A stretch of 64,000 nt of DNA from positions 50,526 to 114,525 of the forward strand of contig CALVDM010000002.1 in NCBI GenBank assembly GCA_944326335.1, in the 5' to 3' direction. The stretch comes from an uncultured Bacteroidales bacterium. Its GTDB lineage: Bacteria > Bacteroidota > Bacteroidia > Bacteroidales > UBA932. The notes under the pieces are model-generated. The model ran no database searches. It saw nothing but the letters and a program-made list of their open reading frames with translations, and was not told where the DNA came from. Within the stretch, counting starts at the first letter, position 1, and each line of letters opens with the position of its first letter. A program made the position numbers and the translations under genes. Positions 55,929 through 64,000 of the stretch are shown piece by piece.

Positions 55929-57407
55929 ATGACATTCACTTCAGAGAACATACTGCTGGTGCTTTCTGTGCTGATTTTCAGCAGTATATTGATAAGCAAG
56001 GCCGGCTACCGGTTCGGGCTGCCTTCCCTCCTGCTGTTTCTCGTGGCCGGGATGCTTTTCGGCGTGGACGGTCTCGGGCTGAAGTTCGACAATGCTAGAC
56101 AGGCGCAGTTCATAGGCATGTGCTCGCTGTGCATAATCCTGTTCTCCGGAGGCATGGAGACAAAAATCAAGGAAATCAGGCCGGTGCTCGGGCCCGGGCT
56201 GATGCTCTCCACGTTCGGCGTCGTGCTCACCACCCTGTTCACGGGCCTTTTCATCTACGTGCTGTCGGTGTGGGAGAGCTGCCCCATAAGCCTTCCGCTT
56301 GTGACGTGCCTCCTTCTCGCAGCCACGATGTCCTCAACAGACTCGGCCTCGGTATTCAACATATTGAGGAACAGCAGGATGAGGCTCAAGAACAATCTAC
56401 AGCCAATGCTTGAGCTCGAAAGCGGAAGCAACGACCCGATGGCCTACATACTGACCATAATACTGATTCAGCTTGCGAACAGCCTCACCGGAGGAGACGC
56501 AGGAAGCATAAGTTCATGGGCAGTGGCAAAGGATGCCGCCACGACCCTGCTGCTGCAGTTCGGAGTGGGTGTGGCCGGAGGTGCGGTATTCGGATTCGCC
56601 AGCGTGTGGTTCCTGCGCAGGGTCGGGCTCAACAACGCCCCGCTCTACGCGATACTCCTGCTCAGCGTGATGTTCTTCTCTTACACGACCACCACATATC
56701 TCTCGGGCAACGGCTACCTTGCCGTATATATCGCAGGAATAATAATCGGCAACAACAGCATCCCTTACCGCAAGGATATATCCTCGTTCTTCGACGGCAT
56801 AACCTGGCTTGTGCAGATACTGATGTTCCTCATCCTCGGGCTGCTTGTCAATCCTCACGAAATGCTGAAGACAGCGCCGGTGGCCCTGCTGATAGGGGTG
56901 TTCATGATACTGGTGGCGCGTCCTCTCAGCGTGTTCATCTCCCTTGCGCCGTTCAGGAAGATATCCACCGCATCCAAGACCTTCATATCGTGGGTGGGGC
57001 TCAGGGGAGCTGCCCCGATACTGTTCGCCACATACCCGGTAGTAGAGAACGTGGAGGGTGCGGACCTGATATTCAACATCGTGTTCTTCATAACACTTCT
57101 CTCCCTCGTGATACAGGGCAGTTCCATAACCGGCAGCGCAAGGCTGCTGAAACTCGGCGAGGACATACCTGAAGAAGCCGACACATTCGGGGTCGAGGTG
57201 CCGGAGGAAGCCGGGAAGCTGGCCGAGATAACGCTTACCGAAGATTCCCTGGCACACGGCAACACGCTCAAGGAGCTGAGACTGCCTGAAGGGATGCTCG
57301 TGATGATGATAAAGCGGGAAGACAAGTTTATCGTGCCGAACGGGAGCGTCGAGCTCAAGTCCGGAGACAGGCTGCTCATCATATCCGACCATGAAGCCGG
57401 TGCATAG
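55929..57407 (+). CDS. Potassium/proton antiporter (CvrA/NhaP2 type, CPA1)
   Basis: 492 residues. About twelve membrane helices in the first ~390 residues, starting NILLVLSVLIFSSILIS. LAATMSSTDSASVFNIL is the conserved ion-binding Asp helix and ELESGSNDPMAYILTI the second acidic motif; SWVGLRGAAPILFAT is also typical. The last ~90 residues (LAEITLTEDSLAHGNTLKELRLPEG) form a TrkA-C domain, which regulates K+ and nucleotide responses. It starts 34 bases after nth, and its end overlaps the convergent ABC gene by 29 bases. Confidence 0.92.
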   Translation: MTFTSENILLVLSVLIFSSILISKAGYRFGLPSLLLFLVAGMLFGVDGLGLKFDNARQAQFIGMCSLCIILFSGGMETKIKEIRPVLGPGLMLSTFGVVLTTLFTGLFIYVLSVWESCPISLPLVTCLLLAATMSSTDSASVFNILRNSRMRLKNNLQPMLELESGSNDPMAYILTIILIQLANSLTGGDAGSISSWAVAKDAATTLLLQFGVGVAGGAVFGFASVWFLRRVGLNNAPLYAILLLSVMFFSYTTTTYLSGNGYLAVYIAGIIIGNNSIPYRKDISSFFDGITWLVQILMFLILGLLVNPHEMLKTAPVALLIGVFMILVARPLSVFISLAPFRKISTASKTFISWVGLRGAAPILFATYPVVENVEGADLIFNIVFFITLLSLVIQGSSITGSARLLKLGEDIPEEADTFGVEVPEEAGKLAEITLTEDSLAHGNTLKELRLPEGMLVMMIKREDKFIVPNGSVELKSGDRLLIISDHEAGA

Positions 57408-58764
57408 TCTTGAATTTTGTCACGCACTGAGGAATCTCGTCCATGTAGTGCGTCACATAGATGAGTGTCACGGCCGGGTCTGAGCAATATTTCCCTATAA
57501 TCCCGAGAGCAAGATTCTTCCTGCCCGTGTCCAGGCCGTGCAGCGGCTCGTCGAGCACAAGAAGTTCCGGAGATTTCACAAATGCCCTCGCAAGAAGCAC
57601 GAGACGCTGTTCCCCGTATGAAATCCTGACAAAAGAGCGTTCAGCAAGATGTGACGCCCCGAAAATCTCCATCCAGCGGGCGGCAGCCGCATATTCGCTT
57701 CCCGAACACTCCCCCGAGAGCCCCACCGAATCGGAGAATCCGCTTGCCACTACCTTTATGCACGGGATATCCTCAAGGTAACATGAATGGACATCAGGGC
57801 TCAGATACCCTATCCGCCTCTTAATCTCCCAGATGCTGTCCCCGGAGCCGCGGCGGCGGCCGAATACTGATATGTCATTGGCGTATGCCTGAGGATTGTC
57901 TCCGCACACAAGGCTCAGCAGAGTGGATTTTCCGGAGCCGTTCTCCCCGAGCAGGGCCCAGTGCTCTCCCCTGCGCACAGTCCAGTTCTCGTCCCTCAGG
58001 ATGTCGTGTCCCGAATAGCGCACGCGGACATTCCTCATTTCCAGGGCATTTTCGTAATCCACGCCTGCGGCTTCCGGGGCAGGCAGTACGGGGATATTGC
58101 AGGAAGCCTCCGGAAAGAGCATTCCGGCATGATGCGGGTCCGACAGGAATACATCCCCCGGCACCGGTGCCATGACTCTCATGTCCGATATGGGAAGTAC
58201 CTTGTCGGCCCATGAAGGGATGTCCTTGACCTGGCTGAGCAGAAGCAGGGTCCCCAGCCCCGTCTCACGGCTCAAGGTCCGGAGCATGGAGCAGAGGGTC
58301 TTCCTCGAGCCTTCGTCGAGGCCGATGAACGGATTGTCGAGGACAAGCAGCGAAGGCCCGTACATGAGCGCACGCGTAATCAGGAGCTTCCTCAGCTCCC
58401 CGCCGGAAAGGGCGACAACCCTCCTGTCGAGCAGGTGTCCAATCCCGAAAAGTGACATGTACCTGTCCACAGTCCGGCTGTCGAACCCCCTGAAAAGCGA
58501 TGATACCTCCGGAGAGTTCCAGGAATCCGAGGAATTCCATCTCTGCTGGCTGTACAGGCTTTCCACACCTGTGACAGAGTATATGTCACGGAACGCAAGG
58601 GTGCGTATGCCGCCGCCCCGCAGCAGATTCGAGAAAAGCGTCTTCCCGGCTCCGTTGGGGCCGACCGCAACCCAGTTCTCGCCCTCGCGGAGGGTCAACG
58701 AAAAAGGCTCCCTGAACCTGCATTCAGGGAACCTCGCAAACGAACTTTCAACTATCGTATCCAT
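57379..58764 (-). CDS. Double ABC ATPase, ModF-like
   Basis: 461 residues with two ABC nucleotide-binding domains and no membrane segment. Domain 1 (~1-215): Walker A GPNGAGKTLF, signature LSGGELRKLL, Walker B LLVLDNPFIGLDE. Domain 2 (~235-461): Walker A GENGSGKSTLL, a diverged signature ISYGEQRLVLLA, Walker B LLVLDEPLHGLD, H-loop VTHYMDEI. The layout matches E. coli ModF (PhrA), whose role is unclear, rather than a transporter ATPase. It begins 16 bases after the phospho-sugar mutase, so the two form an operon. Confidence 0.85.
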   Translation of the reverse strand: MDTIVESSFARFPECRFREPFSLTLREGENWVAVGPNGAGKTLFSNLLRGGGIRTLAFRDIYSVTGVESLYSQQRWNSSDSWNSPEVSSLFRGFDSRTVDRYMSLFGIGHLLDRRVVALSGGELRKLLITRALMYGPSLLVLDNPFIGLDEGSRKTLCSMLRTLSRETGLGTLLLLSQVKDIPSWADKVLPISDMRVMAPVPGDVFLSDPHHAGMLFPEASCNIPVLPAPEAAGVDYENALEMRNVRVRYSGHDILRDENWTVRRGEHWALLGENGSGKSTLLSLVCGDNPQAYANDISVFGRRRGSGDSIWEIKRRIGYLSPDVHSCYLEDIPCIKVVASGFSDSVGLSGECSGSEYAAAARWMEIFGASHLAERSFVRISYGEQRLVLLARAFVKSPELLVLDEPLHGLDTGRKNLALGIIGKYCSDPAVTLIYVTHYMDEIPQCVTKFKTMHRLHGRI

Positions 58765-58780
58765 GCTGCAGCCGGACAGG

Positions 58781-60445
58781 TCATTTTATGAACTGTGCGC
58801 GGAGCTTCTCTATCTTGGCATCGGCATCGTTGCCCCTTGCCCCGAAATAGAACTTGATTTTAGGTTCCGTACCTGACGGACGTACAGACACCACATCACC
58901 GGCCTCGTTGAAGAACTGGAGGACATTGGATTTCGGAAGACCCGTTTCCTCCGGCCTGTTGTAGTCGATGACCTTCACCACAGGGGAACCGGCAAGCTCT
59001 GCAGGAGGGGTGGCCCTGTAGTCCGACATTATCTTTGCAATCTCCTCAACTCCCGACTTTCCCTTTCGGACAAGCGATGTGAGGGACTCCCTGTAATAGC
59101 CGAACTCCTTGTATATATTCTGGAGAAGCTGATAGAGGGTGAGGCCCTGCTCCGCAGCCCAGGCGGCGCATTCCGCTACCATGGCGCATGAGATAGGGGC
59201 GTCCTTGTCGCGGACGAATTCCCCGATATTGAAGCCGTAGCTTTCCTCGCCTCCGCAGATGAATTCACCCTTGCCTTCGTTGCGGCGGACGATGTCGGCT
59301 ATGTATTTGAAGCCGGTGAGCACATTATAGACCTTCACACCGTATTTTTCCGCTATCGCCCTGATGAGCTCCGTGGTGACGATGGTCTTCACGACATATT
59401 TCGTGCTGTCAAGCTTGCCGAGTTCCGACCAGCGTCTGAGGATATAGTAGGTGAGGACAGAACCTGTCTGGTTCCCGTTGAAAAGGACCATCTTTCCGTC
59501 ATTGTCGCGCACGGCGATTCCAAGACGGTCAGCATCCGGGTCGGTGGCCAGCACGAGGTCGGCTCCCTCCCTGTCCGCTACAGCCACGGCCATCTCAAGA
59601 GCCGAAGACTCCTCCGGATTCGGAGATTTCACGGTAGGGAAATTACCGTCGCTCACATCCTGCTCAGGCACATGGTATATGTTCTCGAACCCGAGTCTTT
59701 TCAGGATGGCAGGCACAATCTTCACGCCGGAACCATGCAGAGGAGTATAGACGATTTTCAGGTCCCTGTGCTTTGCACGGGCCTCAGGAGAAAGCATGAG
59801 TGTGAGGACATCGTCCATGTAGGCATTGTTCATCTCGTCGCCCATGACCTCGATTCCCCCCTCCTTGCCGTCTGCCTTGTATTTCACCATCGATGGGTCC
59901 GAGATGGCATTCACTTCAGCCACGATTTCCTTGTCCACAGGCGCGATTATCTGTGCCCCGTCGGACCAGTACACCTTGTAGCCGTTGTACTCTTTCGGAT
60001 TGTGGGAAGCCGTGACCATGACTCCTGCCGTGGCGTGCTTCTTCCTCACGGCATAGCTCAACAGAGGCACCGGATGAAGGCAGTCGTAGATATACACATG
60101 AATCCCGTTGGCTGAAAGAACCTCGGCCGTGATATGGGCGAATGCGTCGCTGTTGTTGCGGCTGTCGTAGGAAACGCACACGCTGTGGCTGTCTCCCGGG
60201 ACATGCTTGAGAATGTAGTTGGCAAGCCCCTGCGTTGCCATTGCCACAACATACTTGTTCATCCTGTTGGTGCCGACACCCATGACTCCTCTCAGTCCGC
60301 CGGTACCGAATTCAAGATTGCGGTAGAAAGCGTCCTCGAGTCCTGCAGGGTCATTTTCCATGAGATCCCTGACCTGAGCTTTTGTCTCCTCGTCATAATT
60401 GCCGTCAAGCCAGCTTTGGGCGACTGCCCTGAAATCCTTTTCCAT
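58781..60445 (-). CDS. Phospho-sugar mutase (phosphoglucomutase/phosphomannomutase)
   Basis: 554 residues. It moves phosphate between C1 and C6 of hexoses (glucose or mannose phosphates) for glycan and envelope precursors. Phosphoserine loop GVMVTASHNPKEYNGYKVYW with the Ser at about residue 145; Mg loop DPDADRLGIAV; substrate loop GGEESYGF; C-terminal phosphate-binding RPSGTEPKIKFYF. A -7-like TAACTTTG lies at 60488-60495 on the minus strand, without a clear -33 box. The sugar specificity is not certain from sequence. Confidence 0.94.
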   Translation of the reverse strand: MEKDFRAVAQSWLDGNYDEETKAQVRDLMENDPAGLEDAFYRNLEFGTGGLRGVMGVGTNRMNKYVVAMATQGLANYILKHVPGDSHSVCVSYDSRNNSDAFAHITAEVLSANGIHVYIYDCLHPVPLLSYAVRKKHATAGVMVTASHNPKEYNGYKVYWSDGAQIIAPVDKEIVAEVNAISDPSMVKYKADGKEGGIEVMGDEMNNAYMDDVLTLMLSPEARAKHRDLKIVYTPLHGSGVKIVPAILKRLGFENIYHVPEQDVSDGNFPTVKSPNPEESSALEMAVAVADREGADLVLATDPDADRLGIAVRDNDGKMVLFNGNQTGSVLTYYILRRWSELGKLDSTKYVVKTIVTTELIRAIAEKYGVKVYNVLTGFKYIADIVRRNEGKGEFICGGEESYGFNIGEFVRDKDAPISCAMVAECAAWAAEQGLTLYQLLQNIYKEFGYYRESLTSLVRKGKSGVEEIAKIMSDYRATPPAELAGSPVVKVIDYNRPEETGLPKSNVLQFFNEAGDVVSVRPSGTEPKIKFYFGARGNDADAKIEKLRAQFIK

Positions 60446-60538
60446 AATCGATTATAGTTTAGAATTAAATTATGTTCCAATATCATACAAAGTTAATAAA
60501 ATCCTTGAAACTGTTTCCGGAAGATTGGAAAATTGCGT

Positions 60539-60546
60539 TACTTTTG
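60539..60546 (+). promoter_or_regulatory. -7 element for the methyltransferase gene
   Basis: TACTTTTG matches TAnnTTTG, 24 bases before the chosen ATG. It lies inside a longer in-frame extension that begins at 60472, which argues against that longer start. No clear TTTG at -33. Confidence 0.45.
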
Positions 60547-60570
60547 CATCCGGACAAGGGGAAAGGGACG

Positions 60571-61860
60571 ATGACAGATTTCGCGAAATTCATAACGGAA
60601 AACGAGAATGCAGACATAGCCGGACTTCTGCTTTCCGGGAAAAGACACACGGACTTCGATATGGAGCTGGCTGTCAATACCATCGAAGTGCGCAGGAAGT
60701 TGAAGAAGAAGGTGCCGTCGTGGTATGCCGTTCCCGGGCTCGCCTACCCGTGCAGGCTCAGCGGAGAGCAGTGCAGTTCGGAAGCCGCGGCCATGTACAA
60801 GGCCGGTATTGTACGGCGTCTGTTTCCGGAAGGGAATGCCCGCGTGGCAGACTTGACAGGCGGTCTCGGAGTGGATTCCTGGGCATTTTCCACGGCGGCC
60901 GCATCAGTGCTTTACAATGAGATGAATCCCGGGCTCGCTTCCGCCGCCGAACATAATTTCAGGCTTCTGGGAAAGGACAACATATCCGTAGTATCGTTCA
61001 GACTCGTACCGGAGGGGCAGTGCGGCGGACATCCCGACATGACGGCCGGCGGGATTCTCGAGGGTTTCCGGCCCGACCTGATATATCTTGACCCTGCCCG
61101 CAGGGATGCCGGAGGGAAAAAAGTCTTTCTGATGGAAGATTGCAGCCCGGATGTGCTGGCCTTGAAGGCAGAGCTTTTCAGACAATGCCGGCATATCCTG
61201 CTGAAACTCTCTCCGATGGCGGACATTTCCATGATTTACGGCAGGCTGGGCAGACAATGCCGGGAAATCCGCATACTGGCTTCCGGCGGCGAGTGCAAGG
61301 AAATACTCGTCCTCATGGACAGGGAATTCGACGGGGAATGTACCGTCACGGCAGGTACTCCCCTCTCCTCCATGCAGTTCGGCTATGACGAATTAAGGCA
61401 TGCAGCCCCGCGTTTCCTGTCGTCAGAGGACAGCATCCGTCCGGGAGCAGTCCTTTACGAGCCGGGAAAAGCCCTGATGAAAGCCGGCGCCTTCAATGTC
61501 CTGTGCGAAAGATTCCCTCTGGAAAAACTTTCGAAGTTCACCCACTACTACATCATGGCATCTTCCGAGCATGCACACCTGGACACCGACGGACTGCCGG
61601 AGGAAGTGCTGGAAGAGCTCTCTGCCAACGGCAAATTCTTTGTCATAAGGGAAGTCCTTCCATTGAACAACCGGAATATCAAGGACATCGGCAAACGGTA
61701 TCCGCAGTGCGAAGTCACGGCACGCAACATAAAAATGGATACCGATACGCTACGTGGCAAACTCGGCGTCTCCTCCGGCGGAGACATCCACATATTCGCC
61801 CTGCATTGCGACCTGCCCGAATCCGGAGACCTCCTGCTCGTCACATCCCGGAAGGATTAG
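60571..61860 (+). CDS. Class I SAM methyltransferase with THUMP-like domain
   Basis: 429 residues from the ATG giving MTDFAKFITENENAD; a 33-codon longer frame overlaps the -7 element and lacks family similarity. The N-terminal helical part ends with KVPSWYAV and LSGEQCSSEAAAMYKA. The Rossmann domain has SAM motif I VADLTGGLGVDSWAFST near residue 95 and motif IV LIYLDPARRDAGGKK. The C-terminal ~180 residues match the THUMP-like domain of this Bacteroidota family. Probable RNA methyltransferase; target unknown. It converges on the PurF-like gene with a 4-base overlap. Confidence 0.85.
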   Translation: MTDFAKFITENENADIAGLLLSGKRHTDFDMELAVNTIEVRRKLKKKVPSWYAVPGLAYPCRLSGEQCSSEAAAMYKAGIVRRLFPEGNARVADLTGGLGVDSWAFSTAAASVLYNEMNPGLASAAEHNFRLLGKDNISVVSFRLVPEGQCGGHPDMTAGGILEGFRPDLIYLDPARRDAGGKKVFLMEDCSPDVLALKAELFRQCRHILLKLSPMADISMIYGRLGRQCREIRILASGGECKEILVLMDREFDGECTVTAGTPLSSMQFGYDELRHAAPRFLSSEDSIRPGAVLYEPGKALMKAGAFNVLCERFPLEKLSKFTHYYIMASSEHAHLDTDGLPEEVLEELSANGKFFVIREVLPLNNRNIKDIGKRYPQCEVTARNIKMDTDTLRGKLGVSSGGDIHIFALHCDLPESGDLLLVTSRKD

Positions 61861-63263
61861 AATCTGCTGCTGCCGTCGAAACAGTGTGTGCAGAGCTGGC
61901 ACCGCGGCAGGCCAATAGCCTCCACAAGAGTCTCTATAGTGTTGAATTTCAGGGAAGTCATGCCGAACATCTCCGCAATCCTGTCCACCATCCTCTTGTA
62001 CTCAGGGGTGGAAGGGTCGGAATATTTGTCGAGATTCCTGTCCGCGTCGCCCTCGAACTCCTTTATTATCCTTCTTGTAATCAGCTCCATGTCGGTCTTG
62101 CTGGCGGAGAACCCGATGAAAGGGCAGCCGTACACGAGAGGAGGACAGCCGATGCGCATGTGGACTTCCTTTGCGCCATAGTCGTAAAGCACCTTGACAT
62201 TGTCCTTGAGCTGGGTTCCTCTCACTATGGAATCGTCGCAGAAAATTATCTTCTTTCCCTGGAGCATCGCCCGGTTAGGAATCAGCTTCATTTTCGCCAC
62301 GAGGGAGCGGCGTTCCTGGTTGCTCGGGGTGAAGCTCCTCGGCCATGTCGGAGTGTATTTCGTGATGGCCCTGTGGTAAGGAATCCCTTTCCCTTCCGCA
62401 TATCCGAGCCCCTGGCCTATCCCGGAATCCGGGATTCCGCACACGAAATCCGCATCCGAAGTATCTCCCTTCCCCATCCTGTAACCGCTGCTGAAGCGGA
62501 CCTGCTCCACATTCCTGCCTTCGTAGCTTGAAGTCGGGAATCCGTAGTAGACCCACAGGAAGGAACATATCTGCATCTCCTTCTCCGGAGCCTTGATCTG
62601 CTCAATGCGGTCCGGAAAGAGCCTGACAATCTCCCCGGGGCCGACATATCCCTCGATTTCGTAGCCGAGGTTCGGCAAGCTGCAGGACTCGCTCGTGACA
62701 GCGTAGGCCCCGTCCTTCCGGCCGATGACTATCGGTGTGCGTCCGAGCCTGTCCCTGGCTGCTATTATTCCGTCTTCGGTGAGGATGAGCATGGAGCATG
62801 ACCCTTTCACCTTCGAGTACACGTTCTCAATCCCTTCCCGGAAAGTCCTGCCCTGGATTATGAGCAGGGCGATGAGTTCAGTCTGGTTGGTCTTTCCGGA
62901 ACTCAGTTCCGAGAAATGCATGTTGCTGTCGAGGAGTTCCTTCTCCAGCTCGGCCATGTTCGCCACCCGGGCCACGGTGACTATCGCGAACTTCCCAAGA
63001 TGCGAGTTGATTATTATCGGCTGCGGGTCCGTGTCGCTTATTACGCCTATACCGGACTTGCCGGGGAACTTGTCCAGCTCATCCTCGAACTTGCTGCGGA
63101 AATAATCGCTCTCGAGATTGTGTATGGACCGCCTGAAGCCGGCTTCCCTGCTGTATGTGGCCAGGCCGCCGCGCTTCGTGCCCATGTGGGAATTGTAGTC
63201 TGTCCCGTAGAACAGGTCGTTGATGCATTCCTCCTTTGCTATTGTTCCGAAAAAGCCTCCCAT
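61857..63263 (-). CDS. Amidophosphoribosyltransferase-like protein (PurF paralogue without catalytic Cys)
   Basis: 468 residues from the ATG giving MGGFFGTIAKEECIND; an upstream in-frame TTG sits in the promoter. PurF would begin MCG, with Cys as the glutaminase nucleophile; here the position is Gly. The rest of the Ntn domain is recognisable (GTDYNSHMGTKRGGLATY, SHLGKFAIV). The phosphoribosyltransferase part is intact, with IIFCDDSIVRGTQLKDN as PRPP loop, and CPPLVYGCPFIGFSAS. The C-terminus has a Cys-rich CQLCTHC. Without the nucleophile it may use free ammonia, have a different role or be regulatory. A similar protein is widespread in Bacteroidota. Confidence 0.88.
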   Translation of the reverse strand: MGGFFGTIAKEECINDLFYGTDYNSHMGTKRGGLATYSREAGFRRSIHNLESDYFRSKFEDELDKFPGKSGIGVISDTDPQPIIINSHLGKFAIVTVARVANMAELEKELLDSNMHFSELSSGKTNQTELIALLIIQGRTFREGIENVYSKVKGSCSMLILTEDGIIAARDRLGRTPIVIGRKDGAYAVTSESCSLPNLGYEIEGYVGPGEIVRLFPDRIEQIKAPEKEMQICSFLWVYYGFPTSSYEGRNVEQVRFSSGYRMGKGDTSDADFVCGIPDSGIGQGLGYAEGKGIPYHRAITKYTPTWPRSFTPSNQERRSLVAKMKLIPNRAMLQGKKIIFCDDSIVRGTQLKDNVKVLYDYGAKEVHMRIGCPPLVYGCPFIGFSASKTDMELITRRIIKEFEGDADRNLDKYSDPSTPEYKRMVDRIAEMFGMTSLKFNTIETLVEAIGLPRCQLCTHCFDGSSRF

Positions 63264-63287
63264 ATCACCGTATTTTGCTTGCAGGCG

Positions 63288-63317
63288 CAAAAGTACGAAA
63301 TCATTTCATAAATCAAA
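63288..63317 (-). promoter_or_regulatory. Promoter of the PurF-like gene
   Basis: On the minus strand: TTTG, 18 bases, TACTTTTG (both boxes exact, spacing slightly short), 24 bases before the ATG. It contains the alternative TTG codon, supporting the ATG as start. Confidence 0.5.
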
Positions 63318-63341
63318 GGAGACGGAGGTCTTTTTTCTTTC

Positions 63342-63707
63342 AATCCACGTCCTGCTTCAGGCGTTCTGCGTATGCGTCAATCCTACGCAGTTCGCCGGAT
63401 AACTCCGTTATCTACAGTGTCTTGTAATAGTGTCGAGCCGTGGATGATACCTGCCGACAGACTGTTCAACAGGCTGTCATCTACGCATTTGACAACGATT
63501 TCGGAAATTGACAACCCTGTCAAAAGGGCATTCTATGAAATGGAAACAATCAGAGGCTGCTGGTCTGTCAAGGAACTGGAGCGTCAGATACATTCCCTGT
63601 CTCGTGAAACCAGTTTGTCCTGCATAATATTTCCGTTTCCGCAAACGGTACTCAATCCATATGTGTCTGCCAAATTTCAAAGAGTGAGTTTGTACTTTAT
63701 CTTATAA
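63342..63707 (+). pseudogene. Remnant of a DUF1016 / PDDEXK-type nuclease gene
   Basis: One open frame resembles only the central part of DUF1016 (YhcG-like) proteins: RMRQSYAVRR, FNRLSSTHLTTI, NPVKRAFYEMETIRGCWSVKELERQIHSL, compared with the usual LSxSHxxxL...FYEVECIRGxWSVRELKRQI. The N-terminal helices and the C-terminal nuclease domain are missing, and similarity stops near 63630. The ATG at 63372 is not a convincing start. Such genes are usually accessory and often near restriction-modification or mobile DNA. The remnant ends in the first palindromic repeat. Confidence 0.5.
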
Positions 63708-63734
63708 AATATTTGAGTAAAAGTACAAACTCAC
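63684..63734. repeat. Palindromic repeat, copy 1
   Basis: Perfect 15-bp inverted repeat GTGAGTTTGTACTTT / AAAGTACAAACTCAC with a 21-base AT-rich centre. Its left arm continues as ATCT and shares GAGTTnnTACTTTATCT with copy 2, 66 bases away. Confidence 0.75.
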
Positions 63735-63749
63735 CAATACAACATAACA

Positions 63750-63795
63750 CCGAGTTACTACTTTATCTATGATTTTTTATGAGATAAAGTAACGG
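63750..63795. repeat. Palindromic repeat, copy 2
   Basis: TACTTTATCT / AGATAAAGTA, perfect 10-bp inverted repeat around 13 bases, with outer CCG/CGG. Left arm GAGTTACTACTTTATCT is 15 of 17 identical to copy 1. Confidence 0.7.
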
Positions 63796-64000
63796 TTCAG
63801 TATATAGTGGCATTCCATATTTGCCGGATGCTTTTCAGTTTTTCTCGGATAAGTTATGCGCCCAGCTTGCTGTTTCAAGTGGTACGCATCCCGCCGCCGA
63901 AAGGCGGTTGGGGTATTATGCTAATACCTTAATAAATAATATAATACATTTATAATCAAATAAATATATTATTTAATTGGTTTGTTAAGTAACATATAAG
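63796..64000. other. AT-rich end of window without a recognisable gene
   Basis: Apart from the hairpin at 63881-63928 I see no coding signal; the last 75 bases are almost entirely A and T. Composition differs sharply from the rest of the window. Confidence 0.5.
63881..63928 (+). other. Strong structured hairpin with GAAA tetraloop
   Basis: CCGCC-GAAA-GGCGG forms the tip. It extends through ATCCC/GGGGT, with further GC/GC and GGTA/TACC pairing. No T-run follows on either strand, so it does not look like a simple terminator; it could be part of a structured RNA or of a mobile-element end. Confidence 0.5.

Noticed and set aside
57379-57407. Convergent 29-base overlap of antiporter and ABC ATPase genes as an error
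   Set aside because: Both C-termini look complete; short convergent overlaps also occur at dpp/pyrF and the methyltransferase/PurF-like pair.
63372-63707. Intact small protein
   Set aside because: It matches only an internal part of DUF1016 proteins and has no convincing start or promoter.

Overview
The window looks like a chromosomal segment of a Bacteroidota, most likely Bacteroidales, bacterium from a gut-type habitat. Several signs agree: recurring promoters of the Bacteroides type (TTTG, 18-20 bp, TAnnTTTG); start codons without Shine-Dalgarno sequences; phylum-typical families (DUF4906-like and PCMD-like lipoproteins, DUF4369/TlpA thioredoxin, a large LptD, Rho with a long low-complexity insertion); and a secreted choloylglycine hydrolase. 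Codons strongly favour G or C at third positions. The two-subunit glycine decarboxylase and the G+C richness would fit an Alistipes/Rikenellaceae-like lineage better than Bacteroides itself, but the genus cannot be fixed from this sequence. The DNA is densely coded; only the last ~700 bases are AT-rich, gene-poor and look acquired.

Layout. 1-3.3 kb: partial lysophospholipid acyltransferase, a lipoprotein joining a fimbrial-type domain to a six-repeat Asp-box-like domain, and a YciO/Sua5 protein. 3.3-11.2 kb (minus): dnaA, pepD and rpe, then carA-carB with their own promoter. 11.5-19.8 kb: mlaD and a peptidoglycan amidase (minus), diverging from lptD and then rho-MATE (plus). 19.9-24.6 kb: topB (minus) diverging from a TlpA/AI-2E/uracil-DNA-glycosylase-like operon.

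24.6-32.1 kb (minus) is the most interesting block. It is one tightly overlapping operon encoding a secreted choloylglycine (bile salt) hydrolase, lipoate-protein ligase and a complete glycine cleavage system (T, H, PA, PB, L). Deconjugation of glycine-conjugated bile salts would release glycine, and every enzyme needed to oxidise glycine, including the one that lipoylates the H protein, is made from the same transcript. A divergent DPP-IV-like peptidase starts just beyond, and an imperfect 51-nt hairpin lies between the operon promoter and the hydrolase start.

34.4-49.7 kb (minus): M20 dipeptidase-pyrF; a frameshifted PCMD lipoprotein; tig-clpP-clpX; an alpha-oxoamine synthase/SDR/acyltransferase/HD-phosphodiesterase operon that is a good candidate for sphingolipid or sulfonolipid base synthesis; and gyrB. 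49.7-63.3 kb: a 1009-residue TPR protein coupled to an outer-membrane barrel; ftsE-nth-K+/H+ antiporter (plus); a double-ABC ATPase and a phospho-sugar mutase (minus); a THUMP-like methyltransferase (plus); and a PurF paralogue lacking the N-terminal catalytic cysteine (minus). 63.3-64 kb: a DUF1016 nuclease remnant, two related palindromic repeats and a strong GNRA-capped hairpin. No rRNA, tRNA or CRISPR array was seen.
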